Positions 22,138 through 39,699 are shown, counted from the first letter of the stretch. The stretch is DNA of 64,000 bases from Neobacillus sp. YX16 (GCF_030123505.1 NZ_CP126115.1:132501-196500); one strand, 5' to 3'. The notes: generated from the sequence alone by a model not told the origin. Translations and numbers: made by a program.

Positions 22138-25100
22138 TTGACAGGTCAACTAGTTCAGTATGGACGACACCGCCAACGAAGAAGTTACGCACGAATCAGT
22201 GAAGTTTTAGAATTACCAAATCTTATTGAAATCCAAACCTCTTCCTATCAATGGTTTCTTGATGAGGGTTTGCGTGAAATGTTCCAGGATATTTCACCGA
22301 TTGAAGACTTTACTGGTAACCTATCACTAGAATTTATTGATTACAGCCTTGGCGAACCGAAGTATTCTGTTGCGGAATCGAAAGAACGAGACGTTACATA
22401 TTCTGCACCATTGCGTGTTAAAGTACGTCTTGTAAACAAAGAAACAGGCGAAGTAAAAGACCAAGATGTTTTTATGGGCGATTTTCCACTCATGACTGAA
22501 ACGGGAACGTTTGTCATTAATGGGGCGGAACGTGTTATCGTTTCCCAGTTAGTACGTTCACCGAGCGTATATTTTAGTGGAAAACTTGATAAAAACGGAA
22601 AAAAAGGATTTACAGCTACTGTAATTCCGAACCGCGGCGCTTGGCTTGAATATGAAACAGACGCCAAAGATGTCGTATATGTCAGAATAGATCGTACTCG
22701 GAAACTGCCCGTTACGGTTCTTTTGCGTGCACTTGGCTTCGGATCTGATCAAGAAATCATTGAACTGATCGGAGATAATGAGTACATTCGAAATACTCTA
22801 GAAAAGGACAACACTGAGGGAGTAGAAAAAGCGCTTCTGGAAATTTATGAGCGTCTGCGTCCAGGTGAACCTCCAACCGTTGAAAACGCAAAGAGTTTAT
22901 TGGTTTCAAGATTCTTTGATCCAAAGAGATATGACCTTGCCAATGTAGGTCGATATAAAATAAATAAAAAGCTTCATATAAAAAATCGTTTGTTTAATCA
23001 GCGTCTTGCTGAATCACTTGTCGATCCTGAAACAGGTGAAATTATTGCAGAAAAAGGGACACTTTTAGACCGAAGAAATCTGGATCGAATTATCCCTGCT
23101 TTGGAAAAGGATATTAATTTTAAAGGCTTTAATCCAGCTGGTGGTGTAGTACAGGAAGAAATCATTCTTCAAGGAATAAAAATCTATGCGCCAAATGACG
23201 ATGGTGAAAAGGTTATTAATGTGCTGGGCAATGCTTATGTTGCAGAGCCGATTAAAAACATTACACCTGCTGATATCATTTCATCTATCAGTTATTTCTT
23301 TAACTTACTACACGGTGTCGGCGATACAGATGATATTGACCATTTAGGAAACAGACGTCTTCGTTCTGTTGGCGAATTACTTCAAAATCAGTTCCGAATT
23401 GGTTTGTCACGTATGGAACGTGTGGTTCGTGAAAGAATGTCCATTCAAGATACCGCTACGATCACACCACAGCAGTTAATCAATATTCGTCCTGTAATTG
23501 CTTCAATTAAAGAGTTCTTTGGAAGCTCTCAATTATCGCAATTTATGGATCAAACAAATCCGCTTGCAGAATTGACGCATAAGCGTCGTTTATCTGCATT
23601 AGGACCTGGTGGATTAACTCGTGAACGTGCTGGATTTGAAGTGCGTGACGTTCACTATTCCCACTATGGACGTATGTGTCCAATTGAAACGCCAGAGGGA
23701 CCAAACATTGGTTTGATTAACTCACTTTCATCCTTTGCAAAAGTAAACCGTTTTGGCTTTATTGAAACTCCATATCGCCGAATTGATCCAGATACTGGAA
23801 AGGTTACAAGCCGAATTGATTACTTAACTGCAGATGAAGAGGATAACTATGTTGTAGCACAGGCGAATTCACGCCTAAGCGATGACGGTACATTTATAGA
23901 AGAAGATGTTGTTGCTCGTTTCCGCGGTGAAAACACGGTAGTAAAACGCGACCGAATCGACTATATGGATGTATCTCCTAAACAGGTAGTTTCAGCGGCG
24001 ACAGCTTGTATTCCGTTCTTAGAAAATGATGACTCTAACCGTGCATTGATGGGAGCGAACATGCAGCGTCAAGCGGTACCGCTTCTGCAGCCAGAGGCAC
24101 CGAGAGTCGGAACAGGAATGGAATATGTTTCTGGTAAAGACTCGGGAGCAGCGGTTATTTGTAAGCACGAAGGAATCGTTGAGCATGTTGAGGCGCGTGA
24201 GGTATGGGTGCGTCGGATTAATACTGTCGATGGTCAAGAAGTTAAAGGTGACCTTGATAAATATAAAATGTTGAAATTCATTCGTTCTAACCAAGGAACC
24301 TGTTATAATCAACGCCCGATTGTTGCGGTGGGCAACCATGTAACAAAAGGGGAGATTCTAGCGGATGGTCCTTCTATGGAACTGGGTGAACTAGCTCTAG
24401 GTCGTAACGTTTTAGTTGGCTTCGTTAACTGGGATGGCTACAACTATGAAGATGCGATTATTATGAGTGAACGTCTTGTAAAAGATGATGTATATACTTC
24501 TATTCATATTGAAGAATATGAGTCGGAATCACGTGATACAAAACTTGGACCAGAAGAGATTACCCGTGATATTCCAAATGTAGGGGAAGATGCCCTTCGG
24601 AATTTGGATGAGCGTGGAATTATTCGAACTGGTGCTGAGGTAAAAGATGGCGACTTGCTTGTTGGTAAGGTAACTCCTAAGGGCGTTACAGAACTTACTG
24701 CTGAAGAACGTCTATTGCATGCAATCTTCGGAGAAAAAGCACGTGAAGTTCGTGATACGTCTCTAAGAGTTCCACATGGCGGAGGCGGTATTGTCCTCGA
24801 CGTTAAGGTCTTTAATCGTGAAGATGGCGATGAATTGCCACCAGGTGTAAATCAACTTGTTCGTGTATATATTGTACAGAAGCGTAAGATTCATGAAGGG
24901 GATAAAATGGCAGGCCGCCATGGTAATAAAGGGGTTATTTCTCGGATATTACCAGAAGAGGATATGCCGTATTTACCAGATGGTACCCCTATTGATATTA
25001 TGTTAAATCCTTTGGGCGTTCCTTCACGTATGAACATCGGTCAGGTGCTTGAGCTTCATTTAGGAATGGCAGCAAGAGCTCTTGGAATCCACGTTGCATC

Positions 25101-25698
25101 ACCGGTATTTGACGGTGCACGTGAGGAAGATGTTTGGGGCACGATCGAAGAAGCTGGAATGGCTAATGATGCAAAAACTGTATTATATGATGGACGTACG
25201 GGTGAACCGTTTGACAATCGTGTGTCTGTGGGTGTCATGTATATGATTAAACTTGCTCACATGGTTGATGATAAGCTCCATGCACGTTCAACTGGACCAT
25301 ACTCACTTGTAACGCAACAGCCACTTGGCGGTAAAGCACAATTTGGCGGACAGCGTTTCGGTGAGATGGAGGTTTGGGCACTTGAAGCATACGGTGCTGC
25401 ATATACACTACAAGAAATTCTGACAGTTAAATCAGATGACGTGGTGGGTCGTGTGAAAACGTATGAAGCGATTGTAAAAGGTGAAAATGTACCGGAACCA
25501 GGAGTTCCTGAATCATTTAAAGTATTAATAAAAGAACTTCAGAGTCTAGGAATGGATGTAAAAATCCTTTCTGGTGATGAAAAAGAAATTGAAATGCGAG
25601 ATACGGAAGATGATGATGACTTACAGCAAGTCGATACGTTAAACATCGTTCCAGAAACACAAGCATTTGAATCTGAAAAGGTTGGTTCAAAGGAATAA
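22138..25698 (+). CDS. rpoB: RNA polymerase beta subunit
   Basis: Forms half of the polymerase active-site cleft. About 1186 aa starting [21 protein letters not shown] chose the TTG at 22138 because GAGGGGTGA sits directly before it. The rifampicin-pocket segment ([15 protein letters not shown] to [14 protein letters not shown]) has the wild-type residues, so no resistance mutation is evident there. Followed by rpoC. Confidence 0.98.
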   Translation: MTGQLVQYGRHRQRRSYARISEVLELPNLIEIQTSSYQWFLDEGLREMFQDISPIEDFTGNLSLEFIDYSLGEPKYSVAESKERDVTYSAPLRVKVRLVNKETGEVKDQDVFMGDFPLMTETGTFVINGAERVIVSQLVRSPSVYFSGKLDKNGKKGFTATVIPNRGAWLEYETDAKDVVYVRIDRTRKLPVTVLLRALGFGSDQEIIELIGDNEYIRNTLEKDNTEGVEKALLEIYERLRPGEPPTVENAKSLLVSRFFDPKRYDLANVGRYKINKKLHIKNRLFNQRLAESLVDPETGEIIAEKGTLLDRRNLDRIIPALEKDINFKGFNPAGGVVQEEIILQGIKIYAPNDDGEKVINVLGNAYVAEPIKNITPADIISSISYFFNLLHGVGDTDDIDHLGNRRLRSVGELLQNQFRIGLSRMERVVRERMSIQDTATITPQQLINIRPVIASIKEFFGSSQLSQFMDQTNPLAELTHKRRLSALGPGGLTRERAGFEVRDVHYSHYGRMCPIETPEGPNIGLINSLSSFAKVNRFGFIETPYRRIDPDTGKVTSRIDYLTADEEDNYVVAQANSRLSDDGTFIEEDVVARFRGENTVVKRDRIDYMDVSPKQVVSAATACIPFLENDDSNRALMGANMQRQAVPLLQPEAPRVGTGMEYVSGKDSGAAVICKHEGIVEHVEAREVWVRRINTVDGQEVKGDLDKYKMLKFIRSNQGTCYNQRPIVAVGNHVTKGEILADGPSMELGELALGRNVLVGFVNWDGYNYEDAIIMSERLVKDDVYTSIHIEEYESESRDTKLGPEEITRDIPNVGEDALRNLDERGIIRTGAEVKDGDLLVGKVTPKGVTELTAEERLLHAIFGEKAREVRDTSLRVPHGGGGIVLDVKVFNREDGDELPPGVNQLVRVYIVQKRKIHEGDKMAGRHGNKGVISRILPEEDMPYLPDGTPIDIMLNPLGVPSRMNIGQVLELHLGMAARALGIHVASPVFDGAREEDVWGTIEEAGMANDAKTVLYDGRTGEPFDNRVSVGVMYMIKLAHMVDDKLHARSTGPYSLVTQQPLGGKAQFGGQRFGEMEVWALEAYGAAYTLQEILTVKSDDVVGRVKTYEAIVKGENVPEPGVPESFKVLIKELQSLGMDVKILSGDEKEIEMRDTEDDDDLQQVDTLNIVPETQAFESEKVGSKE

Positions 25699-25702
25699 AA
25701 CT

Positions 25703-25734
25703 TAGCTGAAAGCGCCATGATGCGCTTTCAGCTA
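25703..25734 (+). other. Perfect 13-bp hairpin between rpoB and rpoC
   Basis: TAGCTGAAAGCGC and its exact complement are separated by the six-base loop CATGAT. No T-run follows, so it is not a standard terminator. It lies 5 bases after the rpoB stop and 33 bases before the rpoC start. A role in mRNA processing or stability is possible. Confidence 0.8.
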
Positions 25735-25767
25735 ATGATTGTCTAGATAGAAAGGGAGGTAGGCCCC

Positions 25768-28700
25768 TTGCTGGATGTTAATAATTTTGAGTATATGAAG
25801 ATTGGTCTGGCATCACCAGATAAAATCCGTTCATGGTCTTTTGGAGAAGTGAAAAAGCCAGAAACCATTAACTATCGTACATTGAAGCCTGAAAAGGATG
25901 GTTTATTCTGTGAGAGGATTTTTGGTCCTACAAAGGACTGGGAATGTCACTGTGGAAAATATAAACGCGTCCGTTACAAAGGTGTAGTGTGTGACCGATG
26001 TGGTGTTGAAGTAACACGAGCAAAGGTTCGTCGTGAACGTATGGGTCATATTGAGCTTGCAGCTCCTGTCTCTCATATATGGTACTTTAAAGGAATCCCT
26101 AGCCGAATGGGATTAGTTTTAGATATGTCTCCAAGGGCATTAGAAGAAATTATTTATTTTGCTTCTTATGTTGTAACAGAATCAGGCGATACAGCTCTTG
26201 ATAAGAAACAACTGTTATCAGAAAAAGAATATCGTGCATACCGTGAAAAGTACGGAAATAAATTCCAAGCTGCTATGGGTGCTGAGGCAATTAAGAAGCT
26301 TCTATCTGATATCGATTTAAATAAAGAAGTTGACGCATTAAAAGAAGAATTAAAAACAGCCCAAGGTCAGCGTCGTACTCGTGCAATTAAGCGCCTTGAA
26401 GTGTTGGAAGCATTCCGTAACTCTGGAAATGAACCATCATGGATGATTCTTGATGTTCTTCCTGTTATTCCTCCAGAACTTCGTCCGATGGTACAGTTGG
26501 ATGGAGGAAGGTTCGCTACATCTGATTTAAATGATTTATACCGTCGAGTAATCAATCGGAATAATCGTTTAAAGCGTTTGTTGGATCTTGGGGCACCAAG
26601 CATTATCGTTCAAAATGAGAAGCGGATGCTTCAAGAGGCAGTAGATGCACTCATTGATAATGGTCGTCGCGGCCGTCCGGTAACAGGCCCAGGTAACCGT
26701 CCATTAAAGTCACTTTCCCATATGTTAAAAGGGAAGCAAGGTCGTTTCCGTCAAAACTTACTTGGTAAACGTGTTGACTACTCTGGCCGTTCCGTTATCG
26801 TTGTTGGTCCAAACTTAAAAATGTACCAATGCGGTCTTCCAAAAGAAATGGCTCTTGAATTATTTAAGCCATTCGTAATGAAGGAACTAGTAGAAAAAGG
26901 TTTAGCCCATAATATTAAATCTGCTAAGCGTAAGATTGAAAGAGTTTCTCCTGAGGTTTGGGATGTCCTTGAAGATGTTATCCGTGAGCACCCAGTTTTA
27001 TTAAACCGTGCCCCAACACTTCATAGATTAGGGATTCAGGCATTTGAACCAACACTTGTTGAAGGAAGAGCGATTCGCCTTCATCCTCTTGTATGTACTG
27101 CATACAATGCGGACTTTGACGGTGACCAAATGGCTGTTCACGTTCCACTTTCATCTGAAGCACAAGCAGAAGCTAGACTGTTAATGCTTGCTGCCCAAAA
27201 CATTTTGAACCCTAAAGATGGTAAGCCGGTTGTTACACCTTCTCAGGATATGGTACTAGGTAACTATTATCTAACTCTTGAAAGAGAAGGCGTTGTCGGA
27301 GAGGGTATGATTTTTAAAGATACAAATGAAGCGTTAGTTGCATATCAAAATGGCTATGTTCACCTACACACTCGTGTCGCTGTCCATGCTGGTTCATTAG
27401 GAAATGAAACTTTGACAGAAGAACAAAATAATAAATTACTGATTACAACGGTTGGTAAACTAATATTTAATGAAATTCTTCCTAAATCTTTCCCGTATAT
27501 CAATGAACCTACTAGACAAAACTTAGAGGTTGAAACCCCAGCAAATTACTTTGTTGAAAAAGGTGAAGATGTTAGAGCTAGAATTAAAGAAATGCCATTA
27601 GTGGATCCGTTCAAGAAGAAAATCCTTGGTAATATCATCGCAGAAGTATTTAAGCGATTCAAAATTACTGAAACGTCTAAAATGCTAGACCGTATGAAGG
27701 ACTTAGGATTTAAATACTCTACAAAAGCAGGTATTACCGTCGGTGTTGCTGATATCGTCGTATTACCGGAAAAGCAAGAAATTCTTCACGAGGCACAAAG
27801 TAAAGTAGATAACGTTATGAAGCAGTTCCGTCGCGGTTTAATAACTGAGGACGAACGTTATGATCGCGTTATTGCTATATGGAGTGCTGCGAAGGACACC
27901 ATTCAAGGAAAACTAATGAAATCCTTGAATAAAACGAATCCGATTTTCATGATGAGTGATTCCGGAGCCCGTGGTAATGCATCTAACTTTACGCAGCTTG
28001 CGGGTATGCGTGGATTGATGGCCAACCCGGCTGGACGTATCATTGAGTTACCAATCAAGTCAAGTTTCCGTGAAGGTCTGACCGTTTTGGAATACTTTAT
28101 TTCTACACACGGTGCTCGTAAAGGTCTTGCTGATACTGCCTTGAAAACGGCTGACTCTGGTTACTTAACACGTCGTCTCGTTGACGTAGCACAAGATGTT
28201 ATTGTCCGTGAAGATGATTGTGGAACGGATCGTGGTTTATTAATCCGTTCATTGAAAGATGGTACCGAAGTTATCGAGGGATTGGATGAACGCTTAATTG
28301 GCCGTTATGCTCGTAACCCAATTAGACATCCTGAAACGAAGGAAGTCCTAGTACCTGAAAATGGACTTATCACTGAGGACCTTTCTGAAATAATCGTGGG
28401 AGCTGGAATTGAAGAAGTTAAAATTCGTTCTGCCTTTACATGTAATACCCGTCATGGTGTATGTAAGAAGTGTTATGGCCGTAACCTGGCTACAGGTCAA
28501 GAAGTTGAAGTTGGGGAAGCAGTTGGAATCATTGCTGCCCAATCAATTGGTGAACCTGGTACACAGTTAACAATGCGTACATTCCATACTGGCGGTGTTG
28601 CAGGAGACGATATCACTCAAGGTTTACCACGTATTCAAGAAATATTTGAAGCGCGTAATCCTAAAGGGGTTGCGGTTATTTCTGAAATTGATGGTGTGGT

Positions 28701-29367
28701 TGTTGGAATTAATGAAGGTCGTGATCGCCAGCATGAAATTATTGTTCAAGGTGAGATTGAATCACGTACTTATAATGCTCCATATACAGCACGCTTGAAA
28801 GTGGCAGTTAATGATCCAATTGTCATGGGTCAGGAATTAACAGAAGGTTCTATTGATCCTAAAGAGTTAATCAAGGTAAAAGACGTTAATGCTGTTCAAG
28901 AATATCTGTTACGTGAAGTTCAAAAGGTTTACCGTATGCAGGGTGTTGAAATTGGCGATAAGCACGTAGAAGTAATGGTTCGTCAAATGATGCGTAAGGT
29001 CCGCGTAAGTGATGCGGGTGAAACAGATGTACTTCCAGGGACTCTGTTAGATATCCACCAATTCACAGATGCAAACGAAAAAGCATTGTTAGCTGGAAAA
29101 TTACCTGCTACAGGTCGTCCAGTATTACTCGGTATTACGAAAGCGTCGCTTGAAACAGATTCATTCTTGTCTGCCGCATCCTTCCAAGAAACAACAAGAG
29201 TTCTTACTGATGCAGCAATTAAAGGCAAGCGCGATGAATTGCTAGGCTTAAAAGAAAATGTTATCATCGGTAAGCTTGTTCCAGCAGGAACAGGAATGCA
29301 GCGCTACCGCAAAGCAGAGCCTGTTTTAAGGGACACGACTTCTGAAGAAACAGTAACAATTGATTAA
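25768..29367 (+). CDS. rpoC: RNA polymerase beta' subunit
   Basis: Carries the catalytic magnesium site [12 protein letters not shown]. 1199 aa, starting from a TTG with GGGAGG upstream. The N-terminal zinc motif ([20 protein letters not shown]), the bridge helix and trigger loop regions and the second cysteine cluster ([13 protein letters not shown]) are all present. Followed by a terminator. Confidence 0.98.
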   Translation: MLDVNNFEYMKIGLASPDKIRSWSFGEVKKPETINYRTLKPEKDGLFCERIFGPTKDWECHCGKYKRVRYKGVVCDRCGVEVTRAKVRRERMGHIELAAPVSHIWYFKGIPSRMGLVLDMSPRALEEIIYFASYVVTESGDTALDKKQLLSEKEYRAYREKYGNKFQAAMGAEAIKKLLSDIDLNKEVDALKEELKTAQGQRRTRAIKRLEVLEAFRNSGNEPSWMILDVLPVIPPELRPMVQLDGGRFATSDLNDLYRRVINRNNRLKRLLDLGAPSIIVQNEKRMLQEAVDALIDNGRRGRPVTGPGNRPLKSLSHMLKGKQGRFRQNLLGKRVDYSGRSVIVVGPNLKMYQCGLPKEMALELFKPFVMKELVEKGLAHNIKSAKRKIERVSPEVWDVLEDVIREHPVLLNRAPTLHRLGIQAFEPTLVEGRAIRLHPLVCTAYNADFDGDQMAVHVPLSSEAQAEARLLMLAAQNILNPKDGKPVVTPSQDMVLGNYYLTLEREGVVGEGMIFKDTNEALVAYQNGYVHLHTRVAVHAGSLGNETLTEEQNNKLLITTVGKLIFNEILPKSFPYINEPTRQNLEVETPANYFVEKGEDVRARIKEMPLVDPFKKKILGNIIAEVFKRFKITETSKMLDRMKDLGFKYSTKAGITVGVADIVVLPEKQEILHEAQSKVDNVMKQFRRGLITEDERYDRVIAIWSAAKDTIQGKLMKSLNKTNPIFMMSDSGARGNASNFTQLAGMRGLMANPAGRIIELPIKSSFREGLTVLEYFISTHGARKGLADTALKTADSGYLTRRLVDVAQDVIVREDDCGTDRGLLIRSLKDGTEVIEGLDERLIGRYARNPIRHPETKEVLVPENGLITEDLSEIIVGAGIEEVKIRSAFTCNTRHGVCKKCYGRNLATGQEVEVGEAVGIIAAQSIGEPGTQLTMRTFHTGGVAGDDITQGLPRIQEIFEARNPKGVAVISEIDGVVVGINEGRDRQHEIIVQGEIESRTYNAPYTARLKVAVNDPIVMGQELTEGSIDPKELIKVKDVNAVQEYLLREVQKVYRMQGVEIGDKHVEVMVRQMMRKVRVSDAGETDVLPGTLLDIHQFTDANEKALLAGKLPATGRPVLLGITKASLETDSFLSAASFQETTRVLTDAAIKGKRDELLGLKENVIIGKLVPAGTGMQRYRKAEPVLRDTTSEETVTID

Positions 29368-29379
29368 AAGTTAACATTA

Positions 29380-29415
29380 TGCGGTACTCGCCAAGTGAGT
29401 GAGTACCGCGTTTTA
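29380..29415 (+). terminator. Terminator after rpoC
   Basis: GCGGTACTC and GAGTACCGC form a 9-bp stem around an 11-base loop, followed by GTTTT. It ends the rpoBC transcription unit. Confidence 0.85.
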
Positions 29416-29461
29416 AAGAATATCCACATTTGCACTATGAAATAAAAATTCGTAACAATTG

Positions 29462-29490
29462 TTGACAACTATTTTAGAAGATGGTAATAT
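29462..29490 (+). promoter_or_regulatory. SigA promoter of the L7Ae-rpsL-rpsG-fusA-tuf unit
   Basis: TTGACA (29462-29467) and TAATAT (29485-29490) with a 17-bp spacer, 46 bases before the L7Ae-like gene. It is the obvious promoter for the str operon, as a terminator lies upstream. Confidence 0.8.
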
Positions 29491-29535
29491 ATCAAAGGTG
29501 CTCCTATTCACCTGATACTTTGGAGGATATGATAA

Positions 29536-29784
29536 ATGTCTTATGAAAAAGTATACCAGGCAACTAAGATTGTTATAGGAACAAAACAAGCAGTAAAAGC
29601 ACTGAAGGATGGAACAGCATATGAGCTGATCATTGCGAGTGACGCTGAAGCGAAAGTAACAGCTGCGGTAGTGAAACTAGCTCAAGAAGTGAACATCCCA
29701 ATTATCTATGTTGACTCGATGAAAAAACTCGGGAAAGCATGTGGAATAGAAGTTGGTGCTTCAACTGTAGCAATTATCCGTTAA
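29536..29784 (+). CDS. rplGB: L7Ae-family K-turn RNA-binding protein
   Basis: 82 aa, homologous to B. subtilis YbxF. It carries the L7Ae/L30e fold with the segment [17 protein letters not shown]. Such proteins bind kink-turn RNA; whether this one is a ribosomal component is debated. It is the first gene of the str operon. Confidence 0.92.
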   Translation: MSYEKVYQATKIVIGTKQAVKALKDGTAYELIIASDAEAKVTAAVVKLAQEVNIPIIYVDSMKKLGKACGIEVGASTVAIIR

Positions 29785-29839
29785 AAACTGTTTTTGTAGA
29801 TAGATGATCTGCAAAAACTTTGTTTTTGCACAAAAATGA

Positions 29840-30310
<471 letters not shown>

Positions 30311-30352
30311 TAACAGCATAAATAGAAAGCTTGTTTGAAAGGAGGAAATTAA

Positions 30353-30823
30353 ATGCCACGTAAAGGTCCTGTAGCAAAAAGAGACGTGTTACCAGATCCA
30401 CTTTACAATTCAAAATTAGTTACTCGTCTAATCAACAAAATGATGGTTGACGGTAAAAGAGGTAAATCACAAGAAATTCTTTACTCTGCATTCGAAACAA
30501 TCCGTGAACGTTCTGGTAAGGAACCAATGGAAATTTTTGAAGCAGCTATGAAGAATATCATGCCAGTACTTGAGGTAAAAGCACGCCGAGTAGGTGGAGC
30601 AAACTACCAAGTACCAGTAGAGGTACGCCCTGATCGTCGTACAACTCTTGGTCTTCGCTGGTTAGTTAACTATGCGCGTCTTCGCGGAGAAAAAACAATG
30701 GAAGAGCGTTTAGCTAATGAAATCATGGATGCAGCTAATAACAGTGGAGCATCTGTTAAAAAGCGTGAAGATACACACAAAATGGCAGAAGCAAACAAAG
30801 CGTTTGCTCACTATCGTTGGTAG
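30353..30823 (+). CDS. rpsG: Ribosomal protein S7
   Basis: Primary assembly protein of the 30S head that contacts the E-site tRNA. 156 aa starting [15 protein letters not shown], with the conserved [14 protein letters not shown] segment. AGGAGG upstream. Second gene of the S12-S7-EF-G-EF-Tu series. Confidence 0.97.
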   Translation: MPRKGPVAKRDVLPDPLYNSKLVTRLINKMMVDGKRGKSQEILYSAFETIRERSGKEPMEIFEAAMKNIMPVLEVKARRVGGANYQVPVEVRPDRRTTLGLRWLVNYARLRGEKTMEERLANEIMDAANNSGASVKKREDTHKMAEANKAFAHYRW

Positions 30824-30870
30824 AATTAGATTTATCATAAAAACTTTCACACTAGAAAGGAGAAAGACCC

Positions 30871-32952
30871 ATGGCAAGAGAGTTCTCCTTAGCAAACACT
30901 CGTAATATCGGTATCATGGCACACATTGATGCTGGTAAAACGACGACCACTGAGCGTGTTCTTTATTACACTGGTAAGATTCATAAAATCGGTGAAACAC
31001 ATGAAGGTGCTTCTCAGATGGACTGGATGGAGCAAGAACAAGAACGCGGAATCACGATTACTTCCGCAGCAACAACTGCATCGTGGAAAGGTCACCGCGT
31101 AAACATCATCGACACTCCGGGACACGTAGACTTCACTGTTGAAGTTGAACGTTCCCTGCGTGTACTTGATGGAGCGGTAGCTGTACTTGATGCACAGTCA
31201 GGTGTTGAACCTCAAACTGAAACAGTTTGGCGTCAAGCAACAACTTACGGTGTTCCACGTGTAGTATTTGTAAACAAAATGGACAAAATTGGTGCAGACT
31301 TCTTGTATTCTGTTAGAACAATTCATGACCGTTTGCAAGCAAATGCACACCCAATTCAGTTGCCAATCGGTGCTGAAGATGAGTTCTCTGCAATCATTGA
31401 CCTTGTAGAAATGAATGCAGTATTCTACGGTAATGACTTAGGTACTGATATTGAAGTACGTGAGATTCCTGAAGAGTATCTATCTTTAGCTGAAGAGTGG
31501 CGTGAAAAGTTAGTTGAAGCAGTAGCAGAACTTGATGAAGAGTTAACTGAAAAATACCTTAGTGGTGAAGAAATCACTAAAGAAGAGCTAAAAGCAGCTA
31601 TTCGTAAAGGTACTGTTAATGTAGAATTCTACCCTGTTATTTGTGGATCTGCTTTCAAAAACAAAGGTGTTCAGTTAATGTTAGATGCCGTTATTGATTA
31701 TCTTCCATCTCCATTAGATGTTCCTGCAATCAAGGGTCATGCTCCGGATGATGAAGAAGAAGTCCTTGAACGTCATTCAAGTGATGAAGAGCCGTTTTCA
31801 GCTCTTGCATTTAAAGTTATGACAGACCCTTATGTTGGTAAATTAACGTTCTTCCGTGTTTACTCTGGTACTTTAGAATCTGGATCTTATGTTCAGAACT
31901 CTACTAAAGGAAAACGTGAACGTGTTGGACGTATCCTGCAAATGCATGCAAACAGCCGCCAAGAAATCTCAAAAGTTTTCGCGGGTGACATTGCTGCAGC
32001 AGTAGGTTTGAAAGATACAACTACTGGTGATACGCTGTGTGATGATAAGAACCTTGTTATTCTTGAGTCAATGAACTTCCCTGAACCAGTAATTCAACTT
32101 TCTGTTGAACCAAAATCAAAGGCTGACCAAGATAAAATGACAACTGCATTGCAAAAGCTACAAGAAGAAGATCCAACCTTCCGTGCACATACTGATCAGG
32201 AAACTGGACAGGTTATCATTGCCGGTATGGGAGAGCTTCACCTTGATATCTTAGTAGATCGTATGCGTCGTGAATTCAAAGTAGAAGCTAATGTAGGTGC
32301 TCCACAAGTTGCCTACCGTGAAACATTCCGTGAATCAGCACAAGTAGAAGGTAAGTTCGCACGCCAATCTGGTGGTCGTGGACAATACGGACACGTTTGG
32401 ATTGAATTCTCACCAAATGATGAAGGTAAAGGCTTCGAATTTGTAAACGGTATTGTTGGTGGTGTTGTTCCTCGTGAATACATCCCTGCAGTTCAAGCTG
32501 GTCTTGAAGATTCCTTGAATCGTGGAGTTCTTGCTGGATATCCTTTAGTTGATATTAAGGCGAGATTATTCGATGGTTCTTACCATGATGTTGACTCCTC
32601 TGAAATGGCATTTAAGATTGCCGCATCTATGGCACTAAAAAATGCTGCTTCAAAGTGTAAGCCTGTTATCCTAGAGCCTATGATGAGGGTTGAAGTTGTA
32701 ATCCCTGAAGAGTATTTAGGTGATATCATGGGACAAATCACTGCACGACGCGGACGTGTTGAAGGTATGGAAGCTCGTGGTAACGCACAAGTTGTACGTG
32801 CACAGGTTCCACTTTCAGAAATGTTTGGTTATGCAACAGCACTTCGTTCTAGTACACAAGGTCGTGGAGTATTCTCTATGCACTTTGATCACTATGAAGA
32901 AGTTCCAAAATCAGTTTCTGAAGAAATTATCAAAAAAAATAAAGGTGAATAA
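30871..32952 (+). CDS. fusA: Elongation factor G
   Basis: GTPase that drives translocation and, with RRF, ribosome recycling. 693 aa with G1 AHIDAGKTT, the RGITI switch I end, DTPGH and NKMDKIGAD. All domains are present to the C-terminus. No sign of truncation or unusual fusidic-acid-site changes can be judged by eye. Confidence 0.98.
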   Translation: MAREFSLANTRNIGIMAHIDAGKTTTTERVLYYTGKIHKIGETHEGASQMDWMEQEQERGITITSAATTASWKGHRVNIIDTPGHVDFTVEVERSLRVLDGAVAVLDAQSGVEPQTETVWRQATTYGVPRVVFVNKMDKIGADFLYSVRTIHDRLQANAHPIQLPIGAEDEFSAIIDLVEMNAVFYGNDLGTDIEVREIPEEYLSLAEEWREKLVEAVAELDEELTEKYLSGEEITKEELKAAIRKGTVNVEFYPVICGSAFKNKGVQLMLDAVIDYLPSPLDVPAIKGHAPDDEEEVLERHSSDEEPFSALAFKVMTDPYVGKLTFFRVYSGTLESGSYVQNSTKGKRERVGRILQMHANSRQEISKVFAGDIAAAVGLKDTTTGDTLCDDKNLVILESMNFPEPVIQLSVEPKSKADQDKMTTALQKLQEEDPTFRAHTDQETGQVIIAGMGELHLDILVDRMRREFKVEANVGAPQVAYRETFRESAQVEGKFARQSGGRGQYGHVWIEFSPNDEGKGFEFVNGIVGGVVPREYIPAVQAGLEDSLNRGVLAGYPLVDIKARLFDGSYHDVDSSEMAFKIAASMALKNAASKCKPVILEPMMRVEVVIPEEYLGDIMGQITARRGRVEGMEARGNAQVVRAQVPLSEMFGYATALRSSTQGRGVFSMHFDHYEEVPKSVSEEIIKKNKGE

Positions 32953-32994
32953 TTGATTTTCACCATTTAATAAAGTATAACTACTTATGTAACC

Positions 32995-33037
32995 ATGGAA
33001 ACTGTACAATTGGGACAACCCTGTTTACAGTTTCCAT
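32995..33037 (+). other. Hairpin between fusA and tuf
   Basis: ATGGAAACTGTA and its exact complement flank a 19-base loop. It is followed by AAAATATAC and not a T-run, so termination is doubtful; attenuation or processing between fusA and tuf is possible. Confidence 0.6.
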
Positions 33038-33080
33038 AAAATATACTTAACTTTTTTAATATTAAAGGAGGATTATCCTA

Positions 33081-34268
33081 ATGGGTAAAGCTAAATTCGA
33101 CCGTTCAAAGCCACACGTTAACATTGGTACAATTGGTCACGTTGACCACGGTAAAACAACTTTAACAGCTGCAATCACTTCTGTTCTTGCTAAAACTGGT
33201 AAAGCAGAAGCTCGTGCATATGATCAAATTGATGGTGCTCCAGAAGAAAAAGAGCGTGGAATCACAATCTCAACAGCACACGTTGAGTATGAAACTGATG
33301 CTCGTCACTACGCACACGTAGACTGCCCAGGACACGCTGACTATGTTAAAAACATGATCACTGGTGCTGCACAAATGGACGGCGGTATCCTAGTTGTTTC
33401 TGCAACTGACGGTCCAATGCCACAAACTCGTGAGCACATTCTTCTTTCTCGCCAAGTAGGTGTACCTTACCTTGTTGTGTTCATGAACAAGTGTGATATG
33501 GTTGATGACGAAGAACTTCTTGAATTAGTAGAAATGGAAATTCGTGATTTATTATCTGAATACGATTTCCCTGGCGATGACACTCCAGTTATCAAAGGTT
33601 CTGCTCTTAAAGCATTAGAAGGCGAAGCTGCTTGGGAAGAAAAAATCTATGAACTTATGAGTGCTGTTGATGAGTGGATTCCAACACCAACTCGTGACAC
33701 TGACAAACCTTTCATGATGCCTGTTGAGGATGTATTCTCAATCACTGGCCGTGGAACAGTTGCTACTGGCCGTGTAGAACGTGGAGTAGTAAAAGTTGGG
33801 GACGTAGTTGAAATCGTAGGTTTCACTGAAGAGCCAAAATCTACTACTGTAACAGGTGTAGAAATGTTCCGTAAGCTTCTTGATTTCGCTGAAGCTGGGG
33901 ACAACATTGGTGCATTACTTCGTGGTGTAGCTCGTGAAGATATCGAACGTGGTCAAGTATTGGCTAAGCCGAAATCAATCACTCCACACACAAAGTTTAA
34001 AGCACAAGTTTACGTATTATCAAAAGAAGAAGGTGGACGTCACACTCCATTCTTCACTAACTACCGTCCACAATTCTATTTCCGTACTTCTGATATTACT
34101 GGTATTTGTAATCTTCCAGAAGGCGTAGAAATGGTTATGCCTGGCGACCACATCGAAATGATCGTTGAACTTATTGCTCCTGTAGCAATCGAAGAAGGTA
34201 CAAAGTTCTCTATCCGTGAAGGCGGACGTACTGTAGGTTCAGGTTCAATCACTACTATCACTGAATAA
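33081..34268 (+). CDS. tuf: Elongation factor Tu
   Basis: Delivers aminoacyl-tRNA to the ribosome. 395 aa with [19 protein letters not shown] and NKCD GTPase motifs. Asn is in the NKCD motif as expected. AGGAGG site upstream and a strong terminator downstream. Confidence 0.98.
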   Translation: MGKAKFDRSKPHVNIGTIGHVDHGKTTLTAAITSVLAKTGKAEARAYDQIDGAPEEKERGITISTAHVEYETDARHYAHVDCPGHADYVKNMITGAAQMDGGILVVSATDGPMPQTREHILLSRQVGVPYLVVFMNKCDMVDDEELLELVEMEIRDLLSEYDFPGDDTPVIKGSALKALEGEAAWEEKIYELMSAVDEWIPTPTRDTDKPFMMPVEDVFSITGRGTVATGRVERGVVKVGDVVEIVGFTEEPKSTTVTGVEMFRKLLDFAEAGDNIGALLRGVAREDIERGQVLAKPKSITPHTKFKAQVYVLSKEEGGRHTPFFTNYRPQFYFRTSDITGICNLPEGVEMVMPGDHIEMIVELIAPVAIEEGTKFSIREGGRTVGSGSITTITE

Positions 34269-34290
34269 TTAAAAAATCAGTTATATAGAA

Positions 34291-34323
34291 GGCAACTGGA
34301 TGACGATCCAGTTGCTTTTTTTA
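34291..34323 (+). terminator. Terminator after tuf
   Basis: GCAACTGGAT and ATCCAGTTGC form a 10-bp stem around GACG, followed by seven T's. It closes the str operon. Confidence 0.93.
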
Positions 34324-34416
34324 TGCAAAAGCGAGTTTCTTCTATATAAATAGTTTTGCGAACTTTCGCTTAATAAAGCGTTATTATAGGTTATTTTTGG
34401 AGAATGATTTTTTCTA

Positions 34417-34963
<547 letters not shown>

Positions 34964-35003
34964 TAAAAATAAATAAACAAATAATCTAGGAGGTGTGACT
35001 TAA

Positions 35004-35630
35004 ATGACCAAAGGAATCTTAGGAAGAAAGATTGGTATGACTCAAGTATTTGCAGAAAACGGCAACTTAATCCCTGTTACTGTAGTAGAAGCTGCTCAAA
35101 ACGTAGTTCTTCAAAAGAAATCAGTTGAAAGCGACGGTTATGTGGCTTTACAAGTTGGTTTTGAAGACAAACGTGAAAAGTTAGCTAACAAACCAGAAAA
35201 AGGACATGTTGCTAAAGCAAACACTGCTCCTAAGCGCTTCATTCGCGAATTCAGCGGAGTTGACGTAACAGGATATGAAGTTGGTCAAGAAGTCAAAGTT
35301 GATATTTTCGCTGCTGGCGATGTAGTAGATGTAACAGGAATCTCAAAGGGTAAAGGTTTCCAAGGCGTAATCAAGCGTCACGGACAATCACGCGGCCCAA
35401 TGGCTCACGGTTCACGTTATCACCGTCGTCCTGGTTCAATGGGACCTGTAGCTCCAAACCGTGTATTCAAAGGTAAATTATTACCTGGTCGCATGGGTGG
35501 AGAGCAAATTACTGTTCAAAATCTTGAAATCGTTAAGGTTGATGTTGAGCGTAACTTACTATTAATTAAAGGTAACGTTCCTGGACCTAAAAAAGCATTA
35601 TTAAAGATTAAAAGTGCGGTAAAAGCGTAA
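35004..35630 (+). CDS. rplC: Ribosomal protein L3
   Basis: Early 50S assembly protein near the peptidyl transferase centre. 208 aa starting [14 protein letters not shown], with the conserved loop segment [15 protein letters not shown]. Second gene of the S10 operon. Confidence 0.97.
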   Translation: MTKGILGRKIGMTQVFAENGNLIPVTVVEAAQNVVLQKKSVESDGYVALQVGFEDKREKLANKPEKGHVAKANTAPKRFIREFSGVDVTGYEVGQEVKVDIFAAGDVVDVTGISKGKGFQGVIKRHGQSRGPMAHGSRYHRRPGSMGPVAPNRVFKGKLLPGRMGGEQITVQNLEIVKVDVERNLLLIKGNVPGPKKALLKIKSAVKA

Positions 35631-35659
35631 TATCTTCATAAGAAAGGAGGAGCAAAAGA

Positions 35660-36283
35660 ATGCCTAAAGTTTCATTATTTAACCAAAGCGGATCTCAGGT
35701 TGGTGAAATCGAACTTAATGATTCAGTATTTGGTATCGAACCTAACCAACACGTGTTATTTGAAGCGATTGTTATGCAAAGAGCTTCTTTACGTCAAGGA
35801 ACTCATAAAGTAAAAGTTCGTTCTGAAGTACGAGGCGGTGGACGTAAACCATGGCGTCAAAAAGGAACAGGTCGTGCTCGTCAAGGGTCTATCCGTTCTC
35901 CACAATGGCGCGGAGGTGGTACTGTATTTGGTCCAACACCACGCAGCTACAGCTACAAATTACCTAAAAAGGTACGTCGCTTAGCGATTAAATCTGCACT
36001 TTCTTCTAAAGTGTTAGAAGAGAATGTATTAGTATTAGAAAGCCTTGCTTTCGATGCTCCAAAAACAAAAGATTTCAAAACAGTATTAGGTGGTCTTTCT
36101 GTTGAGAAAAAAGCACTTATCGTTACTGCTGACCTTGATGAAAATGTAGCACTTTCTGCTCGTAATATTCCTGGTGTAACAGTTGTAACAGCTGACGGAA
36201 TCAATGTTCTTGATGTTGTAAATCATGATAAATTAATCATGACGAAAGCTGCAGTTGAAAAAGTAGAGGAGGTGCTTGCATAA
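35660..36283 (+). CDS. rplD: Ribosomal protein L4
   Basis: Lines the exit tunnel through its extended loop. 207 aa with the loop segment [19 protein letters not shown]. The stop overlaps the rplW start by one base (TAATG), indicating coupling. Confidence 0.97.
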   Translation: MPKVSLFNQSGSQVGEIELNDSVFGIEPNQHVLFEAIVMQRASLRQGTHKVKVRSEVRGGGRKPWRQKGTGRARQGSIRSPQWRGGGTVFGPTPRSYSYKLPKKVRRLAIKSALSSKVLEENVLVLESLAFDAPKTKDFKTVLGGLSVEKKALIVTADLDENVALSARNIPGVTVVTADGINVLDVVNHDKLIMTKAAVEKVEEVLA

Positions 36284-36567
36284 TGGATGCACGCGATATC
36301 ATTAAGCGCCCCGTTATCACTGAACGTTCTACTGACCTTATGGCTGAAAAGAAATATACGTTTGAAGTTGATGTGAGAGCTAACAAAACTCAAGTTAAAG
36401 ATGCGATTGTTGAAATCTTTGGCGTAGATGTTGAAAAAGTTAACATCATGAACTATAAAGGTAAATTCAAGCGCATGGGTAAATTCGGTGGTTACACAAA
36501 CAAACGTCGTAAAGCAATTGTAAAACTAACTGCTGATAGCAAAGAAATCGAATTCTTTGAAGCATAA
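36283..36567 (+). CDS. rplW: Ribosomal protein L23
   Basis: Sits at the tunnel exit, a docking site for SRP and trigger factor. 94 aa starting [16 protein letters not shown], the family signature. Overlaps the rplD stop by one base. Confidence 0.97.
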   Translation: MDARDIIKRPVITERSTDLMAEKKYTFEVDVRANKTQVKDAIVEIFGVDVEKVNIMNYKGKFKRMGKFGGYTNKRRKAIVKLTADSKEIEFFEA

Positions 36568-36570
36568 TAA

Positions 36571-37428
<858 letters not shown>

Positions 37429-37488
37429 CGGGGTTGAGCTACGGTTCAAAGAACGAGCCGTAGAACAATCACGAAGGGAGGTTCATCC

Positions 37489-38126
<638 letters not shown>

Positions 38127-38129
38127 TCT

Positions 38130-39699
<1,570 letters not shown>

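Noticed and set aside
23541..23700. Possible rifampicin-resistance changes in rpoB
   Set aside because: The segment from [11 protein letters not shown] to [10 protein letters not shown] shows the usual wild-type residues.
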